Source: Streptomyces aureocirculatus (GTDB lineage Bacteria > Actinomycetota > Actinomycetes > Streptomycetales > Streptomycetaceae). Taken from it: 64,000 bases of DNA. Numbering within the stretch: the first letter of the stretch is position 1; the number at the start of each line of letters is the position of its first letter. Positions 43,201 to 55,200 of this stretch are shown here, in pieces. Position numbers and translations under genes: made by a program. The stretch is from the NCBI RefSeq assembly GCF_000720475.1, contig NZ_JOAP01000002.1, positions 124,001-188,000 of the forward strand, in the 5' to 3' direction. The notes below the pieces were generated by a model. The model was not told the DNA's origin and did no database searches. It was given only the letters and a program-made list of their open reading frames with translations.

Positions 43201-46200
43201 CCATGTCGTCGGCGCCCGGAAGCTGCGGCGGCCGACCCGCGACGGTGGTGCCGAACACCACGTCCTCACGCCCGGTCAGGTTGCCGAGCAGCACACCCCA
43301 CACGCCCTGGATGAGGGTGTTGAGGGTGATGCCCAGCTCACCGGCCCTGCGCGTGAGCGCCCGTGAGGTCTCCGCGCTGAGCGGGAGCTCCAGTTGGCCG
43401 AGACCGCCGCCCTGTTCGGTGGCGGCGACCGAGGCCAGCATGGTCGGCTCGGTGACGCCCTCCAGCTCCTCGCCCCACACGCGCACCGCTTCGTCGTGGT
43501 CCTGCTCGGCGAGCCAGGCCAGGAAGTCGCGGTAGGAACGCACCCGCGGCAGGCCGGACGCGTCGCCCTCGGCCTCGTACAGCAGGATCAGGTCGCGCAT
43601 GAGGTGCGCGAGCGACCAGCCGTCGTACAGGGCGTGGTTGACGGTCAGGACCAGCTCGGAGTGGTCGGGGTCCATCTGGACGAGGGTCATGCGCAGCATC
43701 GGCGGGTTCGCCGGGTCGAAGTGCGCGGAGTGGTCGGCCGCCAGGAGCTTCTCCAGCTCCTCGCTGCGCCGCTCCTCGTCGAGGTCGCGCAGGTCGACGG
43801 TCTGCCAGGGCAGTTCGACGTGGTCCAGGACGAGCTGGACCTGCTCGCCCGCGGCGTTGGTCACGAACGCGGTCGCCATGTTCGGGTAGCGGCCGAGCAG
43901 TGCCTGGCCCGCGACGCGCATGCGCTCGGGGACCACGCTGCCGGACAGGTGCAGGACGAGCTGGATCTGGTAGGCGTCGAAGGACGACTCGGCCATGACG
44001 CTGTGGAAGAGGATGCCGGACTGGGCCGGGGTGAGCGGCCACACGTCGTTCAGACCGGGGTAGTTCTCCTCCCACGCCTCCAGGTCGCGCTGGCCGACCT
44101 TGACCAGCGGGACGTCCGAAGGCGTCAGACCGCCCGCGCCGGGCTTGGCGGCGTGCCGTGCCAGGCCCTGAAGGGCGGTGCCCCACAGGTCGGCGAGCTC
44201 CTGGGCCTCCGCCTCGGTGAGCAGACCGGTCGGGTAGCCGATCTCGGCGCTGAGCTGCGGGCCCTGCTCACCGTCCAGGACATAGGAGTTGATCTCGATC
44301 GGGGCGATCGCCGGCATGTCCGCGTCCAGCTCGGGGGACAGCCCCTCCGCGTCCGCGGCGATCGTCCAGCCCGTCGCACCCGTGTGCTGCGGCTTGGTGT
44401 CCGCGCCGAACCGGCCCAGGTAGTTGAAGGAGATCTGACCGATGGCGTGGGCCGCGAGGACCTTCGCGGTCTCGGGGTTGAGGTAGCGCAGCATGCCGTA
44501 GCCGATGCCCTTGTCGGGGATCGCGTTGAGCTGCTCCTTGACCGCCTTGACCACGCCGCCCGCGGACCGGCCGCCGGTGAACGCCTCCTCCAGGTCGAAG
44601 CCGCCCACGTCCAGGCGGACGGGGAACATGCTGGTGAACCAGCCCACCGTGCGGGACAGGTCCGCGCCCGGGGCCGCCGCCTCCTCACGGCCGTGGCCCT
44701 CAAGGCGAAGCAGCGTCGAGGACGCCTCGTTCTCGGGAACGCCGCGGGCCCTGCGCCACTTGGCGACGGCCACGGCGAGCCCGGTCAGCAGACCGTCGTT
44801 GACTCCGCCGTGGAACGCGGCGGGCAGCGTGGTCAGGAGCGTCTCGGTGGCCGCCACCGGAAGCTGCACCTGCACGGTCCGCACCGTGGAGCGCAGATCC
44901 AGTGCCGCGTCGAAGGGGCGTGAGCCGATGACCGGGTCCGGTCCCTCGACCACCGTGCGCCACAGCTCCAGCTCCGCCACCCGCTCGGGGCGTGCCGCCT
45001 CCTCGGTGAGGGCGTGCGCCCACTGCCGTGCGGAGGTGGCCACGGGCGCCAGGGCCGGGGTGCGGCCCGCACGGACCTGCTCCCAGGCCTCGGCCAGGTC
45101 GGGCAGCAGGATCCGCCAGGACACTCCGTCCACGACCAGGTGGTGCAGGACCACCATCAGGCGTCCGGCCTGCTCGGGTCCTGCGTCGCACCACACGAAC
45201 CTGGCCATCTGCCCGGCCCTCGGGTCCAGTTCGCCCGCGGCCGTGTTGAGCTCGGCGACGGCCTGCTCGCGCCAGCGGTCCTGGTCCCAGGCGCCGTCGC
45301 AGGAGATGCGGCGGACGAGCGCGGCCACGTCGACCGTGCCCGGCTCCGCGACCTCCAGACTCGGCTCGGGGGCCATCAGGCCCGGCTCGGCGCCCGTGAT
45401 CAGACGCGAGCGCAGCATGTCGTGGTGGTCGACGACCGCGGTGAGCGTCGCGGTCAGCTCCCGCGCCTCGATGCCGACGGGCAGTTCGAGGACCATCGAC
45501 ATGGTGAACCGGTCGTAGCCGCCGCCCAGTTCGGTGATGTAGCGGGCCACGGGCAGGAGCGGCATGGTGCCCACGCCGCCGCCCTCCAGCTCCTCAAGAA
45601 CGACCGTGTTCCCGCTGCTCGCGCGCGCGGCCTCGGCGAGGTCGGCGACCGTGCGGTGCTCGAAGATCTGCCGCGGGGTCACCTCGATGCCCTGTGCCTT
45701 GGCGCGCGAGACCACCTGGATGGAGCGGATGGAGTCACCGCCGACGGCGAAGAAGTCGTCGTCGACACCGACCTGTTCCACGCCGAGGACCTCGGCGAAG
45801 ACCGCGGCCAGGATCTGCTCCTCCGCGGTGCGCGGCGCACGGTACTCGCCGCCGCTCACCTCCGGCTCGGGCAGCGCGGCCTTGTCCAGCTTGCCGTTCG
45901 GCGTCAGCGGCAGCTCGTCGATCAGGACGAACACCGAGGGCACCATGAACTCCGGCAGGCGTCCGGTGGCGAACTTGCGCAGCCCGTCCACGGAGACACC
46001 CGTGGTGAGGTCGAAGTCGTCGTCGGCTCCCGCCTCCCGGTTGCCCGTGGGCACCACATAGCCGACGAGTTGGGTACTGCCCCGGACCTTGCGGGTCAGG
46101 ACGACCGCCTGGGCGACGCCGTGGTGCTCGGCGAGGGCCTTCTCGATCTCGCCGGGCTCGATGCGGAAACCGCGGATCTTGACCTGGTCGTCGCTGCGGC

Positions 46201-49200
46201 CCAGGTACTCGAGCTGCCCGTCGTTGCCGCGGCGCACCACGTCACCGGTGCGGTACATGCGGGTGCCCGCCGGGCCGTAGGGGTCGGCCATGAACGTGCC
46301 GGACGTCTGGGCGGACCGGCCGACGTAGCCACGGGCCAGGCTCGGCCCCGCCACGTACAGCTCACCCGGCGAGCCCGGCGGGACCGGGGCCAGACGCTCG
46401 TCCAGGATGTAGATCCGCGCGTCGGTGATGGCCGTGCCGATGGGGGCGCGCTCGGCCGTCAGCGGGGTGCTCGCGGTGGCACACACCGTGGTCTCGGTGG
46501 GGCCGTAGGCGTTGATGAGCTTGCGGCCCGGCGCCCACTCCGCGGCCAGGGCCGGCGGGCACGCCTCACCGGCGACGGTGAGGACCCGCAGGTCGGTCAG
46601 GCGCTGCGCGGAGCCCGCGGGCATGGTGCCCACCACGCTCGGCGGCACCGTCACATGGGTGACGTTGCGGGTGGCCAGGGTCTCGGCCAGGTCCTCGCCC
46701 GCGACCTTCTGGTGCGTGGGCACGATGATCGCGGCGCCCGTGGTGAGCGCCATCACCAGCTCCCAGAACGCGGCGTCGAAGCTCGGCGAGGCCTGCTGGA
46801 GCACGCGTGAGGTGCTGTCCAGGTCGAAGTGCGCCGTGTGCGTGGCGCTCAGCGCGGCCAGGCCCGTGTGGGTGACGCTCACGCCCTTGGGGCGGCCCGT
46901 CGAGCCCGAGGTGTAGATGACGTAGGCCGGGTTGTCCGCGCGCAGGTCGGTGAGCGGGTCGGTGTGCGGCAGGCCCTGGAGGTCCTGTGCGAACGCCGGG
47001 TCGTCGATGGGGACGAGGCGTGTCGGCAGGCCCGTGGGCAGGTCCCCGGCCGCCGAGGCGGTCGTGAAGACCACTTCGGGGCGGGAGTCCTCGACCATGT
47101 AGGTGATGCGGTCGGCGGGGTAGTCCAGGGCGATGGGCAGATAGGCCGCACCGGCCTTGAGGATGCCGAGGGCCACCGCGACCTGCTCGGCCGAGCGCGG
47201 CATCGACACGCCCACCGGCTGCTCCGGGCCGATGCCCCGGGCGATCAGCCAGTGCGCGACGCGGTTCGCCCGCGCGTCGAGCTCCTCGTACGACCAGGCC
47301 TGGTCGACCGACTCCACCGCGAGCGCGCCCGGTGCCTGCCGCACCCGCGCCGCGAACAGCGCGGGGAACGTGGCGACGTCGACGGTGGGCTCCGACTGCT
47401 GTGCCTCGGCGAGGAGCAGTTCGCGCCGCTCCTCCGCGGTCAGCAGGTCCGCGGTGCTGATGCGCTGGGTGGGGTAGGTCACCGCCGTGGTGAGGAGCTG
47501 CTCCCAGCGCGCGATCAGCGTCTCGATCGTGGAGGCGTCGAACAGTTCCGTGGAGTACTCCGCGACCACCGAGATGCCGGCGGGCGATGTGCGGTCGGTG
47601 AACGTCTCGCTGAGGCTCAGCATCAGGTCGTAGCGGGCGGTGCCCGTGCCCACGCCCTCACCGCGCACCCGAAGCCCCGGCAGCTCGAACTCGGCCTCCT
47701 CGTTGTTCTGGAGTACGAGGGCGATCTGGAACAGCGGGTGCACCGACGCCGACCGCTTCGGGTTCAGCTTCTCCACGAGCGTCTCGAACGGGATGTCCTG
47801 GTGGGTGTACGCGGCCAGGCTGGCCTTGCGCACCTGTCCGAGGAGCTCCGCGAACGTCGGGTCGCCGGAGGTGTCCGTGCGCATCACCAGGGTGTTCACG
47901 AACAGGCCGATCAGGTCCTGCAGACTGTCGTCGGTACGTCCCGCGATGCCGCTGCCGATCGCCACGTCGGTGCCCGCGCCCATCCGGGTCAGGAGCGCCG
48001 CCATCGTCGCCTGGAGCACCATGAACGGCGTAGCACCCGAGGCGCGGGCCATCTCCGCGACGCCCTCGTGCAGCGAGGCGGGCAGCGTGAACTGCAGCAG
48101 GTCGCCGTCGTAGTTCAGTACCGCGGGGCGCGGCCGGTCGCTGGGGATCGTGCACTGCTCGGGCAGCCCCGCCAGGTGCTTGGCCCAGTACGCGTACTGC
48201 TTGCCGAACAGGCTGTCCGGGTCGTTGTCGTCGCCGAGGAGCTCGTGCTGCCACAGGGTGTAGTCCGCGTACTGCACCGGCAGCGGCTCCCACGCGGGGG
48301 CCGCGCCCCCGGCGCGGGCGGTGTAGGCGGTGGCCAGGTCCTGCGCGAGGGGTGCGGCGGACCAGCCGTCCGCCGCGATGTGGTGGACGACCATCGCCAG
48401 GACGAACTCGCCCGGTTCCGTGCCGAACAGCCATGCCTTGAGCGGCATTTCGTTGGCCAGGTCGAAGGTGTGCCGGGCCGTTGCCCTGATCGCCGCCTCC
48501 AGGCCGTCCCCGCTCGCCACCGGCTCCACGGCCAGGTGGATGCGGACCGCCTCGGGGTCGAGGATGTTCTGGTACGGCTTGCCGTCGACCTCGGGGTAGG
48601 CGGTGCGCAGCGACTCGTGGCGTGTGATCACGTCGTTGAGCGACGCCTCCAGGGCGGCCACGTCCAGGTCACCGCTGAGGCGCAGGATGAACGGCATGTT
48701 GTACGTCGCGGACGGGCCCTCGAACTTGTGCAGGAACCACAGCCGCTGCTGGGCGTGCGACAGCGGCAGCCGCTCGGGGCGCCTCTCGGCGCGGACCAGG
48801 GGGATGCGGGTGAGCGCGCTGCCGTCCAGGTGCGGCACGATGCCGGCGACCGTCGGGTGCGAGAACAGGGTCCGCAGTTCGACCTCGGCGCCAAGCGCGG
48901 AACGAATGCGGCTGATGAGCTTGGTGGCGAGCAGCGAGTGTCCGCCGAGGGTGAAGAAGTCGTCGTCGATACCGACCCGCTCCAGGTCGAGGACCTCGGC
49001 GAACAGCTCGCACAGCAGCTCCTCCTGCGGGGTGCGCGGCGCCCGCCCCGCGGCCTGCCCGGCGAAGTCCGGCGCGGGCAGTGCCCGCCGGTCCAGCTTG
49101 CCGTTCGCGGCGAGGGGCAGCGACGGGATCGCCACCACCGCGGCCGGCACCAGGTGTGCGGGCAGCCGCTCCTGGAGGTAGCCGCGCAGTGAGCCGACGA

Positions 49201-52200
49201 GGCCGCCGATCCGTGCGGCCGCCGCGGGGGCGTTGGCAAGGAGCCGGTCGCTGCGGCCCGAGGGCAGGTACGTACCCGTGAACTGTCGTGCTCCCAGGGG
49301 CCCGTCGGTGAGCACAAGGGCGTCGAAGCACTCGGCGGCCGACGCCGACCACGTCATGAGGACGCTCCAGCCGCGCGCGGCGGCCCAGTCGTGCACGTCC
49401 TGCGGGTCGAGGGCGGGTCCTCCGGCCGCGGGGGCCTCCAGGACCCCGGCGCCCACGGCGAGTTCCAGCTCACCGGTCAGACGGGCGTTGGGGATGCCCG
49501 TGACACGGACGGGGCCGTTCTGGGCGGCGCACGGCTGCACCAGGTCGGCGAGGGTGTCGGCCTCCCGGCCCCAGGCCAACTGCGGCACCTCGGCCAGGTC
49601 GCTCTGGCCGGCGGCCTGCTTGTGCAGGACGACCTCGTAGCGGTGCCGGGTCAGCTCGTTGTGCGCCGCGCCCAGCTTGAGGCGGATGTCCGCGCCGGCC
49701 GCGCCGTGCCGCTCGGCCCACTGCGTGAACCACTCGGGGTCAAGGACCAGTTCGGGTTCGGTGAGGATGGCCCGGGCGATGGCCGCCCCGGCCTCCGTCG
49801 GGGTGGAGTCGGGGTGCTGGGTGTACTGCACGCCCGTGCTGAACAGCGGCAGCGTCGCCGCGTTGCGGACGTCGCCGACCACGATCCGGCCGCCGTCGGA
49901 GAGCAGCTCGAAGGCCTGCGCGAGCACCTGGTCGAGGTATTCGGCGTGCGGGAAGTACTGGATGACCGAGTTGAGGACGATGACGTCGAAGTGGCCCTTG
50001 GGGAGGCCGGTGACGTCTTCGGCCTGCGCGTGCCGCAGTGTCACCTTGTCGGCGAACCCGGCCTGCTCGGCCTCGCGGGTCAGCCGCTCGATGACGGCCG
50101 ATGAGAGGTCGCTGGCCCAGTAGTGCTCGACGTGCGGCAGGGCGTGCGCCATCAGCAGACCCGAACCGACACCGAGTTCCAGGACCTGGCGCGGCTGCCA
50201 GCGGATGATCTGCTCGACCGCCGCGTCCCGCCAGTGCCGCATCTCGTCCAGCTCGATGGGCAGTCCGTCGTAGCTGGAGTTCCAGCCGAAGAAGTTCTCG
50301 CCCCACTCGACGCTCTCGCCCGAGTAGACCTGGTCGTAGATCTTCTCCCACTCGTCGACCTGCTGCTCGGCCTGCTCCGTGTCCTCAAGGCCGTCCAGGT
50401 CGGGAACGACGTAGGCCACGAGCTGCTTGTCACCGGAGCCCACGCCGCTCTGGGCGACGACCACGGACTGGGCGACGCCCGGGTGCGTGGCCAGGGCCCG
50501 CTCGACCTCGGCGGGCTCGACCCGGACACCGCGGATCTTGACCTGGTCGTCGTCGCGGCCCGCGTACTCGATCTGCCCGTCGGCGTTCCAGCGCGCCAGG
50601 TCACCGGTGCGGTACATCCGGGACCCCGCGGGGCCGTGCGGGTCGGCCACGAACCGCTCGGCGGTCAGCGCGGCGTTGCCCAGGTAGCCGCGAGCGATGT
50701 TGCCCCCGACGTACAGCTCCCCCACGACGCCCGGCGGGACGGGCGCGAGACCCGGGCCGAGGATGTAGGTGCGCATGTTCCCGAGCGGCACACCGATCGG
50801 GGTGTTGTCCGCAGCCTGCCACTCCTGGCCGGCCTGTACGGCGAAGGTGGTGGCGTAGAAGGACTCGGTCTGGCCGTAGGCGTTGACGATCCGGACCTCG
50901 GGCAACGCCGTACGGATGCGGTGCACGAGCGTCGCGGGCAGCGCCTCACCGGCGAACACGACCGTCTCCAGGCCGGAGATGGCGGCCATGCGGTCGCCGA
51001 GCTCGGCGAAGACGGACGGCACCGTGCTGATGACGGACGCCGACACCGACTCGCGCTCGGCGAGCACGAGGGCGTCCCTGACGACCTCGACGGTGCCGCC
51101 GTGTCCCAGCGTCGTGACGGTCTCGAAGACCGACACGTCGAAGTTGATGGACGTGCCGGCGAACATCCGCGTGTCGGCGCCGACGCCCACCCGGTCGGCG
51201 AGCCGCGTCACACCGTTGACGACGTTCGCGTGGCTGATCACCACGCCCTTCGGGGTGCCGGTGGAGCCGGAGGTGTACATCACGTACGCCGCGTGCTCCG
51301 GGCGCAGCTCCGCCACCGGCAGGCTGGCGCCGTCGGCGCTCTCCAGGTCCACGTCGCCCAGGAACAGCGTCGGGACGTCCGTCTCCGGGAGCACGCCGAC
51401 GGTGTCGGCGTCGGTGAGGACGAGCTGCGGTGCGGCGCTCGCCAGGATGTGGTCGAGGCGCGTGCTCGGGTACTTCGGGTCGATCGGCAGATAGGCGCCG
51501 CCCGCCTTGAGGATGCCGAGCATGCCGGTGACGAGGTCGGCGGAGCGCGGCAGCGCGAGGCCGACCACGGTCTCCGGGCCGACACCGCGTCCCGCCAGGT
51601 CGCGGGCGAGGCGGTTCGCGCGGGCGTCGAGCTCCGCGTACGTGTACGACACCTCGCCGAAGGTCACCGCGACCTTGTCCGGGGTCGCCGCCGCCTGCCG
51701 CTCGAACAGACCGGGGACGGTCAGCTCGGGCGTGGCCGCCGCGGTGTCGTTGACCTCGGCGAGGAGCTGGTGGCGCTCTTCGGGCGCGAGCAGGTCGAGG
51801 GCGCCGGCGCGGACCTCGGTGTCCGTGGCGAGCTGCGCGAGGACGTGGCCGAAGCGGGTGGCGATCTCCTGCGCCCGCTCGCGGCCGAGCAGGTGGTGCT
51901 GGTGCTGGAGGCTGACCTTCAGGTGCGGCTCGGCGAAGGCCATCACCACCAGCGGGTAGTGGGTGCTGCTCATCGGGCTGATGCCGGTCACCGCGATACC
52001 GGCGGCCGAGTACGCCTCGCTGAGGGCGGCGCCGTCGATCGGGTACGACTCGAAGACCACCATGGTGTCGAAGAGCGTGCGCAGACCGGTGGCCTGGTGC
52101 AGGTCGAGCAGGCCGTGGTGGTGGTGGTCGAGGAGCGCGCTCTGGCGCTCCTGGAGCTCGCCGAGCACCTCGCCGAGGGACTGGCCGGCGGCGCACTTCA

Positions 52201-55200
52201 CCCGTACCGGCAGGGTGTTGATGAACATGCCGACCATCTCGTCCACGCCCGCGACCTGCGGGGGACGGCCGGAGACGGTGGCGCCGAAGACCACGTCCTG
52301 GCGGCCGGTGAGGCCCCCGAGGAGGAGCGCCCAGGCGCCCTGGACCAGCGTGTTGAGGGTCAGGCCGAGCTCGCCCGCGCGGCGGGAGAGGGCACGGGAC
52401 TGCTCGGAGGTGAGCGGCACGTCGACCTGGCCGACGCCGCTGGGCTCGACCTCCGTGCCCCCGGTGCCCGCGGGCACCAGGAGCGTGGGCTCGTCGACGC
52501 CGTCGAGCTCCCGCGCCCAGGCGTCCACCGAGGCCTGCCGGTCCTGGCGGGAGAGCCAGGTCAGGAAGTCGCGGTAGGTGCGGGCCCGGCCGAGGCCCGA
52601 GGCGTCACCGGCCGAGCCGTACAGGCGCAGCAGGTCCTGGATGAGCAGCGGCACCGACCAGCCGTCGAAGAGGACGTGGTGGGCGGTGAAGACCAGGTCC
52701 CACTTGTCGTCGCCCAGGTTGATCAGCGTCAGGCGCACCAGGGGCGCGTCGGCCAGGTCGAAGTGGGTGTTGTGCTCGGTGTCCAGGAGCTGCGCGAGCT
52801 GCTCCTGCCGGGCGCTGTCCGTCAGGGCGCTCAGGTCGTGCTCGTGCCAGGGCAGTTCGACGGCGTTCTGGACGATCTGCACCCGGTCGCCCGCGTCGTC
52901 GGTGACGAACGCGGCCCGCAGGTTCGGGTAGCGGTCGAGCAGCGCCTGTCCGGCCGCGCGCATCCGGGGCGGCTCGACGGCACCGCTGAGGTGGAAGACG
53001 AACTGCATCTGGTAGGCGTCGAAGGTGGCGCCCGCCAGCTCGGCGTGGAAGAGCAGACCGTTCTGCATCGAGGTGAGCGGCCAGACGTCGACCAGGCCCT
53101 CGTACGTCTTCTCCCAGTTGTCGAGCTGGTTCTGACTCACCCGCACGAGCGGCACGTCGGACGGCGTGAGGCCGCCCGCGTCCGACTGCGTCGCGTGCTT
53201 GGCGAGGCCTTCGAGGGCGGTGCGCCACAGCGCGGCGAGCTCCTCGACCTCGGCCTGGGTGAACAGGCCCGAGGGGAAGTCGAGGCGGGTGGCAAGGCGG
53301 GGGCCCCGCTCGCTGTCGGTGACGTAGGCGCTGACGTTCAGCGCGGCGAGGGCCGGCATGGAGCCGTCGGGGTCCGCGAGGAGTTCGGTGGTGCCCTCGG
53401 TCTGGTTGAAGCCGAGGCCGCGGAGGCTCTCCGGCATGTTGGCCGAACCGGCGTAGCGGCCCAGGTAGTTGAAGGACACCTGGCCGGTGGCGTACCGCTT
53501 CAGGATCTCGCTGGTCTGCGGGTTGAGGTAGCGGAGCAGGCCGTAGCCGATGCCCTTGTCGGGGACGGCGAGGAGCTGCTCCTTGACGGCCTTCACGGCG
53601 GCCCCGGCGGCGGCGCCGCCGTCGAGTGCGTCGTCGATGTCGATGCCCGCGACGCCGAGGCGTACGGGGAACATGCTGGTGAACCAGCCGACGGTACGGG
53701 ACAGGTCGGCGCCGGGGGCCGCGGCCTCCTCACGGCCGTGGCCTTCGAGGCGGAGCAGCAGCGAGGACGCCTCGCTCTCGGCGACGCCGCGCTGCTTGCG
53801 CCACTTGGCGACGGCGAGCGCGAGCGCGGCGAGCAGGCCGTCGTTGACGCCGCCGCGGTAGGCGGCGGGCAGGCTGGTGAGGAGTGCCTCGGTGGCCGTC
53901 TCGGGCAGGTCCATGTGGACGTACTCGACGGTGTCGATGGTGTCGACGGCCGGGTTGAGGGGGCGGCTGCCGAGTACCGGGTCGGGCCCGGCGACGATGG
54001 AGCGCCACAGCGCGAGTTCCGCGGCGCGGTCGGCGGTCTTGGCCTGCTCCACCAGGGCGTGGGACCAGCGTCGGGCGGAGGTGCCGACCGGTTCGAGCTC
54101 GGGGGTGCGGCCGTCGCGGATCTGCTTCCAGGCCTCGGTGAGGTCGGGCAGCAGGATGCGCCAGGACACACCGTCGACAGCGAAGTGGTGCAGGGACATG
54201 ACGAGGCGGCCCGCGTTCTCGGTGCCCGCGTCGAACCACACGAACTGCGCCATGACCCCGGCTTCGGCGTCCAGGCGGTCGGTGGCGGCGTCCAGCTCGG
54301 CGGCGGCCCGCTCGCGCCAGCCCGTGTCCCAGGCGTCGGTCCAGGTCACGCGGTGGATGAGGGACGCGACGTCGACGGTGCCGGGTGCGGTCACCTCAAG
54401 GCCGGTCTCCGGTCCTGTGACCAGGCGGGAGCGCAGCATGTCGTGGTGGTCGAAGACCGCCGACAGCGTCGCGGTGAGGCCGGCCTCGTCGATGCCGACG
54501 GGCAGGTCGACGGTCATCGACATGGTGAACCGGTTCAGGCCGGTGCCGATGTCCATCAGGTAGTGGCCGACGGGCAGCAGCGGCATGAACCCGGCGCCGC
54601 CGCCCTCGAGCTCCTCCAGGACCACGCGGGCATGACCGGCGCTGACGGCGGTCTCGGCCAGGTCGACGACGGTGCGGTGCTCGAAGATCTGCCGCGGGGT
54701 CACCTCGACACCCTGCGCACGGGCACGCGAGACGACCTGGATGGAGCGGATGGAGTCACCGCCGACGGCGAAGAAGTCGTCGTCGATGCCCACCCGGTCC
54801 AGACCGAGGACCTCGGCGTACACCCCGGCGAGGACTTCCTCGACCGGAGTGCGGGGCGCGCGGTAGGTCGTGCCGGTGAACTCCGGCTCGGGCAGCGCCC
54901 TGCGGTCCAGCTTGCCGTTGGGCGCGAGCGGGAGCCGGTCCAGCATCACGAACAGCGACGGCACCATGAACTCCGGCAGCCTGCCGGACACGAACTTCCG
55001 CAGCTCGCGGGACGAGACGGTGGCGGTCAGGTCGACCTCGAGGTCGCCGAGGCTCTCGACGGTGCCGAGGCCCGCGTCGCCCGCGCCCTGCGGCACGACG
55101 TAGCCGACGAGCTGGGTGGAGCCGCGCCCCTGGTGGGTGACCACGACGGCCTGTGCCACACCGGGGTGCGCGGTCAGCGCCGCCTCGACCTCACCGGGCT

